A stretch of DNA of 59,099 nt from a virus. The translations under genes were made by a program, and so were the position numbers. Shown in pieces: positions 40,230 to 47,882 of the stretch (position 1 is the stretch's first letter; every line of letters starts with the position of its first letter). The stretch is taken from positions 1 to 59,099 of the IMG/VR virus record IMGVR_UViG_3300036799_000025. One strand, 5' to 3'. The notes beneath the pieces were generated by a model. That model made no database searches. It saw only the letters and a list, made by a program, of their open reading frames with translations, and was not told the origin of the DNA.

Positions 40230-40930
40230 CGCTTGTCGCCGTTCGTTGAGGGTTCATGCTCAATCACCTTCACAGGCGCGCCGAGCATGATCTGCTCGAC
40301 ACTTACGCCCTCAAGTTGTCCCTGTGCCCTTGCACGCGCAAGCGCACGACTCGCGATCTCGCTCAGTGCGAAGAAGGCACTCTCAGGTGTCATCGCGGCG
40401 ACCTTCTGCGCCGTGGTCGCCTTGCCTTCGTTCGGCACGTCAGGCAGGAGCTGCACCGCGACCGCCTTGTCGAGCCCGAAGAGTCTGATCGAGATCTCGA
40501 TCAGTCGCGCACACGCGTGATACTTCTTGTCAGCGAGCGCTCGCGCGTACAGATCGTTGATGCGAGCGAACGTCGTGCCGAGCACTAGCTCACCCTTCTT
40601 GCTCAGCTCTCGACCTTCAGCAGCGATCAGGAGCTTCGCCTTCCTGATGTACTCATCGAGCTGACGCGTCTTCGGCATCTCGTCGTCGCCCCACGCGTTG
40701 ATCGGCTCAGCGATGCGCACGCCACGCGCATCAGTGCTGCCGTTTCGCCAGTCAGCACGCGCCTTGATCTCACGCTCGCGCTGGATTGCACAGAGCTTAT
40801 AGATGTCCTGCGTACGCTGGCCGTCGCGCAGGAAGCTGTAAACCTGTTGCACGCGCAGACTTACTTGGCTTTGTGTCGCTTTCGGCGCTTTGAGCGACGC
40901 GCGTCTCGCCTTCTCGCTGCCTTCTGACAT
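40226..40930 (-). CDS. Putative terminase small subunit
   Basis: 234 residues. The N-terminal RVQQVYSFLRDGQRTQDIYK resembles the helix-turn-helix of small terminases, and the later INDLYARALADKKYHACARL segment followed by a leucine-rich helix is the recurring 'LYxxAlxxxxyxxAxxxxk' helical pattern of small terminase subunits that bind pac sites. The gene lies 6 kb upstream of the large subunit, which is unusual. Call rests on pattern only. Confidence 0.55.
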   Translation of the reverse strand: MSEGSEKARRASLKAPKATQSQVSLRVQQVYSFLRDGQRTQDIYKLCAIQREREIKARADWRNGSTDARGVRIAEPINAWGDDEMPKTRQLDEYIRKAKLLIAAEGRELSKKGELVLGTTFARINDLYARALADKKYHACARLIEISIRLFGLDKAVAVQLLPDVPNEGKATTAQKVAAMTPESAFFALSEIASRALARARAQGQLEGVSVEQIMLGAPVKVIEHEPSTNGDKR

Positions 40931-40948
40931 CGTTTCGCAGAATAGGCG

Positions 40949-42103
40949 TCAGGACGACGCAGAAGGCGTCTGGCTGCTCGCTGCAGGCTCGATCGCGCTG
41001 TCAGGCTGTACCCATGACGCAGCTTCTGCGATGCGTGCGCGAGCGCCTTGCATGATCTCGCGCAGCTCGATGATCGCGCCTGTGGCGTCGCGGATCTCAT
41101 TCGCGATCGCGCGTAAGGTGTTGCCTGCCTCAGTCGTCGAGAGCGAGAAGCGCTCGCGAGCGCGCGTCTTCTCTTTAATCTGTGCTTCGACGAAGCGCTC
41201 GAATAACTCGGCTTCGCTGCTGCAATGCGCCGCCGCGTATCTGAGCGCGGAGAGCGAGATCTCGCGCAGTCGGCTATCGACGACGAGTGCGATCGCGCCG
41301 AGCGTGCCTTGCTGCGAGATCAGCGCTTGATCGATGAGCTGTGCGCGCCGACGCCACGCGTCGTGCTCAGTGCTGAGCTGTCGTGCCGTCTCGGCGTTCG
41401 CGTCTGCGAGCTGTGTCAGTCGATCGATCTCGCTCTGTGTGCTCTTAGCCGCTTGCGTGCGTAGCTCATCGAAGGCGCTCGTATGCAGCGTCGTGTAGCC
41501 TGCTTTCTTGAGCGTCTCGTCGAGCCAGCAGAAGCCGACATTCGTGCCGAGCCATTGCACGACAGTCGCCGCGACTGTCGCATCACGCTGCGTATACAGC
41601 TCGTCGTCATCCTCAGACGACCACGAGCGCGCACGATATTCGTTCGCGAGCGCGAGATGCACAGGACGCCATGCCCCAGGCGTGCCCTTTGGCACGGTGA
41701 TCGAGCTGAGTGCTGCGAGGATATGATCATCGCGCTGCGCCTGCTCCCACGCGTCAGCGAAAGCCTTCTCGCGCAAGCATCCGTGATAATTGCACTTCTC
41801 GCCCTCGACGCGATCGTGCAGCACGCCGCGGTGCACGATCGGCGCAGGCTCGCCGTCGATGACGACGTCGCCTGACTCAGGTCGCTCACTGACGTTGAGT
41901 CGATGCGCCTCGCGCAGATGCGCGACAAACTCGCTGCGCGACCACTCGACAGCGCTGCACTCGACCGGCAGCGGATCGTTCGGATACGAGAGTTTGCAAT
42001 GATACGAGCCGTCGTCGTGCAGCTCGCCGTGCACGATCTTGCTCGCTTCCTCAGCGCACGCGTTGCACAGTCCCTGCGTGCCATGCTTGCAGACGAAGCT
42101 CAT
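40949..42103 (-). CDS. Zinc-finger and coiled-coil protein (384 aa)
   Basis: The N-terminus has CKHGTQGLCNACAEE and C2H2-like YHCKLSY ... FVAHLREAHRL. The middle holds ATVAATVVQWLGTNVGFCW, a segment seen in many phage early proteins. Residues about 215-350 form a long coiled coil. A multi-domain early protein of unknown function; it could regulate or bind nucleic acid. Confidence 0.7.
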   Translation of the reverse strand: MSFVCKHGTQGLCNACAEEASKIVHGELHDDGSYHCKLSYPNDPLPVECSAVEWSRSEFVAHLREAHRLNVSERPESGDVVIDGEPAPIVHRGVLHDRVEGEKCNYHGCLREKAFADAWEQAQRDDHILAALSSITVPKGTPGAWRPVHLALANEYRARSWSSEDDDELYTQRDATVAATVVQWLGTNVGFCWLDETLKKAGYTTLHTSAFDELRTQAAKSTQSEIDRLTQLADANAETARQLSTEHDAWRRRAQLIDQALISQQGTLGAIALVVDSRLREISLSALRYAAAHCSSEAELFERFVEAQIKEKTRARERFSLSTTEAGNTLRAIANEIRDATGAIIELREIMQGARARIAEAASWVQPDSAIEPAASSQTPSASS

Positions 42104-42543
42104 ATGCGCAGCGCCTCAGCAGGCGCGTCAGCTTCCTTGCCGCCCTGATAGTGCTCGCGCGCGTAGTCTTCCATACGATCAGCCTGCGCTGTGCAGGCGC
42201 GCACGAAGCGCTCGTCGCCGTGATGCATCTTCGCATAGGCGCGCACGACGCTCGGCGCGATCTGATCCTTCGCGCGCAGTAAGAAGACAGGCTCGTCGAC
42301 AGGGATTGCCGCCATTGGCTGACGATCACCGAAGCGATCGAACATATACGGATGCAGCGCCTGCAGCAGTGCTGACAGCGTGCGCGAGATGTACCTGAGA
42401 TCAGGCTCGACGCCTGAGCTACGCGCTGCCTGCATCATCGGAAGCTGCGTCTGCAGCGTCATCGCGCCGAGATAGGCAGCGCCGACGTCACCGAGCTGCG
42501 TGAGATCCTGAATGTGATCGTAATCGCTGCGTGCGTGCCTCAT
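42100..42543 (-). CDS. Helical hypothetical protein (147 aa)
   Basis: Start at MRHARSDYDHIQD (42543), overlapping the upstream stop by 4 nt. Mostly helical (SRTLSALLQALHPYMFDRF, VVRAYAKMHHGDERF). Shares the operon with the zinc-finger protein downstream. No family recognised. Confidence 0.7.
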   Translation of the reverse strand: MRHARSDYDHIQDLTQLGDVGAAYLGAMTLQTQLPMMQAARSSGVEPDLRYISRTLSALLQALHPYMFDRFGDRQPMAAIPVDEPVFLLRAKDQIAPSVVRAYAKMHHGDERFVRACTAQADRMEDYAREHYQGGKEADAPAEALRI

Positions 42544-42827
42544 TGCTTCGCCTCTTGTGCAGTTAAGTGTTTGCGCATACGCGCGAGCAGCTTTGCGCGT
42601 CGCGCCTGACGCTTCTCTCGTGCAGGCGCATGATCGATGATCGAGCGCTGCGTGACCTGCCACTTCGCGCGCGTGTGCACGATTATGCTCGTCTTCAGCA
42701 ATGCACGATGCACGCGCTGTGCATGGCGACGCCGCGACTGACCGAATAGCTCGCGATCGCAGAGCTTGCAGCGATAACGAAATGAGCCCGCGCTCGCGAA
42801 GAGATCGACGTACTCATCGAGCTGCAT
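42540..42827 (-). CDS. C2H2-like zinc finger protein (95 aa)
   Basis: Start at MQLDEYVDLFAS (42827). Residues about 17-40, FRYRCKLCDRELFGQSRRRH, then AQRVHR, give CxxC-x12-H-x4-H, a C2H2-like finger. The C-terminus is very basic (REKRQARRAKLLARMRKH). Likely DNA- or RNA-binding. Coupled to its neighbour by a 4-nt overlap. Confidence 0.75.
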   Translation of the reverse strand: MQLDEYVDLFASAGSFRYRCKLCDRELFGQSRRRHAQRVHRALLKTSIIVHTRAKWQVTQRSIIDHAPAREKRQARRAKLLARMRKHLTAQEAKQ

Positions 42828-42984
42828 TGCCGCTGCTGACGCGATCGAGCTGCCAGAGCGTCTTCTGCAGCTCAGGGTAGTCTGCATGGAGCTTCGCCAT
42901 CGCGTCGCTCGTCAGCGTCGCTGCGTAGTAGGCGCGTAGCACGGCAAAGATCGCCTCCTGCAGCTCGTCACTGAGTACTTTCAT
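42814..42984 (-). CDS. Small helical protein (56 aa)
   Basis: Start at MKVLSDELQEAIFAVL (42984), overlapping the upstream gene by 17 nt. All-helical (MAKLHADYPELQKTLWQLDR). Unknown function. Confidence 0.65.
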   Translation of the reverse strand: MKVLSDELQEAIFAVLRAYYAATLTSDAMAKLHADYPELQKTLWQLDRVSSGNAAR

Positions 42985-43270
42985 CGCGCTCGCTCCTGTC
43001 GTCTCTGTCGATCGTGAAGTGTGGCGCACCGACGATGTTGTAGATGCGATTCAGTGCATCAGCAAGAATGCACGCACGCCGCTGCGCTGCCTCGCTCGTC
43101 AGCGCCTGCTCGTCTGCATAGACGCCTTCGCTCAAGCGCAGCAGGAACGTCGCGTGCGGCGCGCAGACGCACCACTCGCCTGTCGCCGCAAGACGCGCAG
43201 GTCGCCAATGATTGCTCTCAGTCACGCGCGCAGTATACACCGAGGCGCTGCCGATCGCGATTGTGCGCAT
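42968..43270 (-). CDS. Hypothetical protein (100 aa)
   Basis: ATG 43270 chosen over a GTG two codons upstream. Beta-like N-terminus (IAIGSASVYTARVTES), WCVCAPHATFLLRLSEG in the middle, then a helix (RRACILADALNRIYNIVG). Follows the glycosyltransferase gene by a few nt. No recognised family. Confidence 0.65.
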   Translation of the reverse strand: MRTIAIGSASVYTARVTESNHWRPARLAATGEWCVCAPHATFLLRLSEGVYADEQALTSEAAQRRACILADALNRIYNIVGAPHFTIDRDDRSERDESTQ

Positions 43271-43276
43271 CGTCAC

Positions 43277-44140
43277 TCAGTCCGTTGCCCGTGTGACGAG
43301 CGTCATGCCGTACTCGTCGATCGGCTGCTCGAAGATGGCTGGATCAATGTCTGTGCGTCGACGCAAACGATTGCGTTTGAACGGTCGATAATCGACGTGA
43401 TGCTGCCAGCGACCAAACTTGCGCGAGACACGCACGACGTCAGGATGCTTTGCTGCTAGCTCCTGCGCCATTGCCAGCCGACCGTCAAACTCAGTGCCGT
43501 CCGGGTTGAGCTTCTTTACATAGTGCGGCGTATTGCCGCCGTTCAGCGTCATCGTCACAGCCTTGCCGATGAGGAAGGTATTAAAGAGCACAGTGCAGTA
43601 GCCGTCTTTCAGGAAGCGCAGCGCGAGATCTGTGTCGTCATTGTAGAAACCCTCGAAGCGATGCGGCACGCGGTTGTCGAGCAAATAGCACGAGTACACG
43701 CGCGTGTTGAGAATGAATGGCGGGATCACGTCACGATGCTTCGCAAAATATTTGTAATTCGGTCCTGCCATTGGCACGTTCTCATAACGATCGACGAAGT
43801 CTTCCATCGCGCGCAGCGTGCCGCTGCTGTGCACGCGCAAGATCAGATTGCGATTGAATCGCAAGAGCCCTCTGATGTTGTCGTCCATCTGCCAGTGACG
43901 CGCAGCGCCGCGCTCGATCGCGTGCTCCCAAATGAAATTGCGCGCAGCGACGAGCCCGCGATCACGCCACGGCAGCGTGACAATCTTGCGCGCATCGATG
44001 ACGGCTGCATATGCGTCATACTCTTGCGGCTCGACGACGATCGTGTACGGCAGCTCAAGCGCTTCGAGCGTCTTGCTCGTGAAGCGCGTGTCAGCGCGAC
44101 CTTTCGACGGGATATAGATCGGGTATCGCGGCGCGAGCAT
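43277..44140 (-). CDS. TET-associated-type glycosyltransferase (TAGT-like)
   Basis: 287 residues starting RYPIYIPSKGRADTRFTSKT ... YTIVVEPQEYDAYA, then WQMDDNI (MDDN at 85-88, the metal and nucleotide-sugar site) and FEGFYNDDTDLALR. This sequence pattern is the GT-A-like family named TET-Associated GlycosylTransferase, found in phages near base-modification enzymes. It could glycosylate a modified base. No TET/JBP oxygenase or cytosine methylase is recognisable in the genome, so the acceptor is unclear. It is 2 nt after the ParB-fold gene. Confidence 0.8.
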   Translation of the reverse strand: MLAPRYPIYIPSKGRADTRFTSKTLEALELPYTIVVEPQEYDAYAAVIDARKIVTLPWRDRGLVAARNFIWEHAIERGAARHWQMDDNIRGLLRFNRNLILRVHSSGTLRAMEDFVDRYENVPMAGPNYKYFAKHRDVIPPFILNTRVYSCYLLDNRVPHRFEGFYNDDTDLALRFLKDGYCTVLFNTFLIGKAVTMTLNGGNTPHYVKKLNPDGTEFDGRLAMAQELAAKHPDVVRVSRKFGRWQHHVDYRPFKRNRLRRRTDIDPAIFEQPIDEYGMTLVTRATD

Positions 44141-44142
44141 CG

Positions 44143-44862
44143 TTATGCATCCTCATCGTCGTCGTTCTCATCGTCGTCCTGCGCCGCCGCGTCATCGCTC
44201 TCGACATAGGTCTTGTCAGCGTGCACCTTGCGCACCTGCTCAGGATACCAAAAATAATGCGTCTTCAGCGTGATCTCGCGCCCGAGCAGCTTCGCGAAGG
44301 CTGCAATCGCCTCGTCATTCTCGAAGTGCACAGTCAAGTGATGATACGACCGCTCATCGCTGACCTGATACTCAGGCATTCCAGTCCACGTCTGCGAGTA
44401 GTCGCCTGTCAGATGCTGATAGAGCGTCGTGACGTCGTCGTCGTCATAGCCAGTGCCCTTCAGGTTGCCTTGCTCCTGCTGCGCGCGCAGATAGTCGAGC
44501 AAGAGCGCGTCGTTATAGCCGCCTAGCTCTGTGATGCGATTATCTGCCGCGACGATACGTGCGCCGGTCGCGTCATCGCAGTCAATCCACAGCACATTGA
44601 CGCGCTTCACCTTCAGACGACGCAGCGCTTCGCGCGTGCCATGCCCGCCGAGGATGCGACGCGATGACGTCTGCACGCGCACTGCGCCGTAGACGCCGTT
44701 CTCACGCATCGACTCAACGATCGCGCCGATATCGTGATCCTTCGGGTTCCCTGGCCAGTCCTGCAGCGTCTTGAGATCGACGTCTGCTTCGTACGACTGC
44801 GGCAAGAATTTGATGATCTCGCCGAGCTGCGCTGCTGCCTTCTTTGCGTCGGTCGCAGTCAT
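44143..44862 (-). CDS. ParB-N-fold protein of the DNA-modification type
   Basis: 239 residues with the ParB/Srx-like N-terminal fold: DWPGNPKDHDIGAIVESM, ILGGHGTREALRRL and ADNRITELGGYNDALLL. The C-terminal domain HHLTVHFENDEAIAAFAKLL ... HYFWYP accompanies this fold in many phage proteins near DNA modification genes. No helix-turn-helix for parS binding is visible and the C-terminus is an acidic tail. It sits between a TAGT-like glycosyltransferase and a RuvC-like nuclease. Confidence 0.8.
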   Translation of the reverse strand: MTATDAKKAAAQLGEIIKFLPQSYEADVDLKTLQDWPGNPKDHDIGAIVESMRENGVYGAVRVQTSSRRILGGHGTREALRRLKVKRVNVLWIDCDDATGARIVAADNRITELGGYNDALLLDYLRAQQEQGNLKGTGYDDDDVTTLYQHLTGDYSQTWTGMPEYQVSDERSYHHLTVHFENDEAIAAFAKLLGREITLKTHYFWYPEQVRKVHADKTYVESDDAAAQDDDENDDDEDA

Positions 44863-45497
44863 ACGCGCCCACGCTCGCGATCGCAGTGAAATTCAAGCAC
44901 GCCGAGCGCCATGAGCACGTTCTCATCATCGAGATCACTGCCTGCGCTCGTGCTGCGCAGGATGCCGTCATACGGTCGCTTCGCGAGATCCTGCATGCGT
45001 GCTCGTGCTGCGAGCAAGAGCTGCTCGCGTGCAGGCGTCTTCGACGCACGGCGCTGCATCCAACCCATCTCGCTGCCGTGCGTGCGAATCTGATAGCACG
45101 TGATGCGATCGACGTCTGCGTCGAGCGCTGCCGCTTCGATGAGCCCGAAGTGATTGCCGAGCCCGAAGGCGGTGCCAGTCGCTTCGCCTGACTTCTTGCG
45201 CTTCGCGCTCTTGAAACCGCCGAGGATGATGTCAGCAGGTCGCTCGATCACGACTTCGTCGACGTGATGCGCGCTGAGATACTGACGCGTCTTCTCGAAG
45301 AGCGGCGCGCGGCGCTGCGATGCGCTGCGATTATTCGCTGCGCCCTGCGTCTTGATGATCTCTACGCGCACGAGTCGCGCCTGATCGAGCGAATAGATGC
45401 GCTGTCGCGACAGCACGCCTGCAGGATTGCCGTCAGGCAGTGCGACGATGATCATGCCCGTCGTCGCACCAGGGTCGAAGGATGCGATCGTGATCAT
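44859..45497 (-). CDS. RuvC-like (RNase H-fold) nuclease
   Basis: MITIASFDPGATTGMIIV (Asp8) starts the fold as in Holliday junction resolvases; VVIERP supplies a second acidic residue (around residue 85) and the C-terminal DLDDENVLMAL supplies the last. 212 residues is a usual length. Could resolve replication or recombination intermediates, or process packaging substrates. Overlaps the ParB-fold gene by 4 nt. Confidence 0.75.
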   Translation of the reverse strand: MITIASFDPGATTGMIIVALPDGNPAGVLSRQRIYSLDQARLVRVEIIKTQGAANNRSASQRRAPLFEKTRQYLSAHHVDEVVIERPADIILGGFKSAKRKKSGEATGTAFGLGNHFGLIEAAALDADVDRITCYQIRTHGSEMGWMQRRASKTPAREQLLLAARARMQDLAKRPYDGILRSTSAGSDLDDENVLMALGVLEFHCDRERGRV

Positions 45498-45706
45498 GGC
45501 TCGTCGCTCTCGTCAGGTTTGTCGCGCTCGCGCAGCGCTTCGTCGTCGCTGTCCTGCTCTTCTTGCAGCGCGTTCTGCCACATCTCGCAGTGGTCTGCGA
45601 TCTCGATCAGCGCATCGAGCTGCGCAAGACGCGAGAAGGCTGTCTCGTTTACGATATGATCGATCGCGTCGATCGCGGCCTGCTTTCGCTCGTCGACTTC
45701 GCTCAT
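45494..45706 (-). CDS. Small acidic protein (70 aa)
   Basis: Helical and very acidic at the C-terminus (EQDSDDEALRERDKPDESDE). Coupled to the RuvC-like gene by a 4-nt overlap. Charge distribution resembles small DNA-mimic or inhibitor proteins, but there is no evidence for such a role. Confidence 0.65.
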   Translation of the reverse strand: MSEVDERKQAAIDAIDHIVNETAFSRLAQLDALIEIADHCEMWQNALQEEQDSDDEALRERDKPDESDEP

Positions 45707-45936
45707 CGTGTGCTCTGCTTAGGTGGCTCGATTGTCCAGCCGAATGAGCGCAGCACTGTGCAAATACGCTCATCCGCATCGAAGTCGCGAGCATGCGCCT
45801 GCGTGCCGAGGCACAGCACGACGAAGTCCTCATTCTTTGCGAGCGGCTTCCACGTGAGGCGCATTCGCGCCTTGCCGTCGTCGTCGCGACGGACTTCCTG
45901 CGCGCTCGACATACGCACAATGTCGCCGGGATTCAT
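45703..45936 (-). CDS. Hypothetical protein (77 aa)
   Basis: MNPGDIVRMSSAQEVRRD, then FVVLCLGTQAHARDFDADER, a beta-rich small fold with an 'NPGDIV' start seen in several phage small proteins. Overlaps neighbours by 4 nt each. Unknown function. Confidence 0.7.
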   Translation of the reverse strand: MNPGDIVRMSSAQEVRRDDDGKARMRLTWKPLAKNEDFVVLCLGTQAHARDFDADERICTVLRSFGWTIEPPKQSTR

Positions 45937-46610
45937 CGCGCACTCGACTTCGCCGTGAGTAGCAGCGCACTCTTGTCGCCTGCGCCGTACTTCGCGAGCT
46001 GTGCATGCCCTTCCTTCGAGCTGAGAGTCTTGCGCAGCAGCTTACGCTGCGCATTGATCTGCGCACAGATCATCTGCAGGCCTGCCCACGTCTCAGGCGT
46101 GAAGCGCAGCAGTGAGCCGTCGCCGCGATAGCGACTGCTCGTGTACGGCAGGCGCAATGTCTCGCCGTCTTTCAGCTCGCCCCACTTTTCGCTGCGCGCG
46201 AGCCGCTCGTCGTCAGGGATGACGTCATCGCTCTCGTCGTCTGCGAGTCGCCAGTCGAGTTTGCGCCACACGCCGCCAGGCGTCTTGCCGACGAAGAATC
46301 GATCGATCTCGACTGAGATCTCTGCAGCTTCGTCTGTGTCCTGCTTGCGCGAGCGCTCGCTGTACGAGTAGCTGTCGTGCCCTTCAGTGACGCTGATAAT
46401 CGGCGTCCACTCGATCGACAGGCCTTTGCTCAGGATCTGCTTCGCCCACTGCCTGACGATTGAGAGATCGCGATCGCTCTTCGTGTCTTCGAGAATCGTG
46501 CAGTAAAACCAGCCTGTCGACTTCTCGAAGCGAATCTCAGCGCTGCGTCCTGTGATCGCGTCTTCGATGATTTCGAGCTTCGAGCCTTTCGGCTTGTCAC
46601 TGTGTCTCAT
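45933..46610 (-). CDS. Hypothetical protein (225 aa)
   Basis: Start at MRHSDKPKGSKLE (46610). Mixed alpha/beta: ITGRSAEIRFEKSTGWFYC, then DLSIVRQWAKQILSKGLSIE and TPETWAGLQMICAQINAQRK. No conserved catalytic motif. The upstream leader has CCTTTTCACG 20 nt before the ATG. Function unknown. Confidence 0.7.
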   Translation of the reverse strand: MRHSDKPKGSKLEIIEDAITGRSAEIRFEKSTGWFYCTILEDTKSDRDLSIVRQWAKQILSKGLSIEWTPIISVTEGHDSYSYSERSRKQDTDEAAEISVEIDRFFVGKTPGGVWRKLDWRLADDESDDVIPDDERLARSEKWGELKDGETLRLPYTSSRYRGDGSLLRFTPETWAGLQMICAQINAQRKLLRKTLSSKEGHAQLAKYGAGDKSALLLTAKSSAR

Positions 46611-46911
46611 TGCTCTTGTACTGCGTGAAAAGGTTTGATTCAGCGCCGAGCGTGCCGTCGACTTTGACTTTGACGTCTTCGATGCAGCGCCTGACGGCGG
46701 TGAGATACTCGCGCGAGAGCACAGCGCGCCCGTCGCCGGTCGGCGCGCGACGATACGCACGCCAGAGCTGACGCTGCAGCTCCTGCGACACCATGCCCCA
46801 ATGCTTCGGGCACATGAGCAAGCGATGCGGCACGTCGAGCGTGCAGGCCGGTCGGCCTTGCACCTGCACGTCAGCGGCTGCGCAGCGATGCAACCCGCGC
46901 GCGTTAGGCAT
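46597..46911 (-). CDS. Cys/His zinc-binding protein (104 aa)
   Basis: Start at MPNARGLHRCAAADV (46911). Cysteines and histidines in HRCAAADVQVQGRPACTLDV and LLMCPKHWGMVSQEL are typical of a common phage zinc-binding small family (C ... C ... LMCxxHWxxV), which often appears as a single domain. Overlaps both neighbours. Confidence 0.7.
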   Translation of the reverse strand: MPNARGLHRCAAADVQVQGRPACTLDVPHRLLMCPKHWGMVSQELQRQLWRAYRRAPTGDGRAVLSREYLTAVRRCIEDVKVKVDGTLGAESNLFTQYKSNETQ

Positions 46912-47314
46912 CAGGCGAGCGCCCCGTTGCGCGCAGCAGGCCTGCAGACAGCTCGCGCAGCGCACTCGTCTTGCCTGCGTTGCGATTCGCATCGAGAAAG
47001 TCAGCGAGCGAATCGAGCGCGACCCCGTACTCAGCAGAGATGCCAGTACTGCCGCTCTCGTCTTCGTCTGTGTTCAGGCAGTGCTCAGGCGGCGGCGGCG
47101 CAGCATCCTCATCGCTGAGATCTGCGTACACGCCATCAGCGACGATCGAGCCGAGATCTGTGTCGTCGACGAAGCGATACAGCGCACGATAGCGGCGCGC
47201 ATCGTCGAAGATCTCGCTCATCTCATCGCTCGTGATCTCGCCGATCAGGAAGCGCATAACGCGCTCTTCGATGTCATCGCGCCGGATCTCTTCCTTCGTT
47301 TTGACTCTGCTCAT
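46904..47314 (-). CDS. Hypothetical protein with RYRAL motif (136 aa)
   Basis: The N-terminal RRDDIEERVMRFLIGEITSD is followed by FDDARRYRALYRFVDDTDLG, the motif shared with the 36352, 37110 and 39422 products. An acidic, proline-rich loop follows. The C-terminus reads SLADFLDANRNAGKTSALR; GKT there is not a P-loop. Function unknown. Confidence 0.7.
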   Translation of the reverse strand: MSRVKTKEEIRRDDIEERVMRFLIGEITSDEMSEIFDDARRYRALYRFVDDTDLGSIVADGVYADLSDEDAAPPPPEHCLNTDEDESGSTGISAEYGVALDSLADFLDANRNAGKTSALRELSAGLLRATGRSPDA

Positions 47315-47553
47315 AGCTCGACTCCTGCGAGTAGATCGTCTGTCGTATCAGGCAGCGCTTCGATCGGCGCGCCGTACTCGTCACGATATTTCCGCACCGC
47401 TTCTGTGTGCTCGCACTTGTTCACGCAGCACGTGTGACAGAGATACTTGCCGCACGAGTAGCGCACGCTGACTGTGATCTGCTTCGCTGCGCCGACTGCG
47501 TAATAGTCAGCAAGCGACGTCGAGACAATGAAGACGACAGGGAAGTCTCTCAT
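47311..47553 (-). CDS. Cysteine-rich small protein (80 aa)
   Basis: MRDFPVVFIVSTSLADYYAV (beta strand), then SCGKYLCHTCCVNKCEHTEA, with five cysteines and a histidine indicating a zinc or iron-sulfur site, and a short C-terminal acidic helix. Coupled to neighbours by 4-nt overlaps. Confidence 0.7.
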   Translation of the reverse strand: MRDFPVVFIVSTSLADYYAVGAAKQITVSVRYSCGKYLCHTCCVNKCEHTEAVRKYRDEYGAPIEALPDTTDDLLAGVEL

Positions 47554-47882
47554 TGCGCAGGCGTGACAGGCGTACGGTCCTGCAGGCGAATTGCTTGCAG
47601 GCCGTCAAGATGATTGTGCCGAATCAAGATCGTGAGCGCACGCAGTATAGCCCACATAGGCACGACTGACTTGCTCTCTGCGACTCGCTTCGACTCCTGC
47701 CCCTGCACGACGGCGCGCCACATGACGCGACCTACTGAATCAGGCGCGCCGTACATCTTCACGACGATATCTGCGCCCTTGAGCTTCTCGTCAGGCAAGG
47801 GCGTGAGATGCGTTTCGGCGACGAGTGCTGAGAGCGGCTCGTCGTGCGTCTCAGGTGCGACCTTCCGTCGCTTCGGGCTCAT
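47550..47882 (-). CDS. Hypothetical protein (110 aa)
   Basis: Basic N-terminus (MSPKRRKVAPE), then a beta-rich middle (GADIVVKMYGAPDSVGRVMW, VVQGQESKRVAESK) and a helix (WAILRALTILIRHNH). Unknown family. Overlaps the two-TM gene by 4 nt. Confidence 0.7.
   Translation of the reverse strand: MSPKRRKVAPETHDEPLSALVAETHLTPLPDEKLKGADIVVKMYGAPDSVGRVMWRAVVQGQESKRVAESKSVVPMWAILRALTILIRHNHLDGLQAIRLQDRTPVTPAQ

Noticed and set aside
44143-44862. Partition protein ParB with parS forming a plasmid-like partition system
   Set aside because: No helix-turn-helix domain, no ParA gene, and the C-terminal domain is that of modification-associated ParB-fold proteins.
45846-45861. Second parS-like site (TTCCACGTGAGG)
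   Set aside because: Too few matches to consensus outside the CACGTG core; expected by chance.
46904-47314. P-loop ATPase from the GKT in NRNAGKTSALR
   Set aside because: Lacks the GxxxxGK[ST] spacing and surrounding strand and helix.
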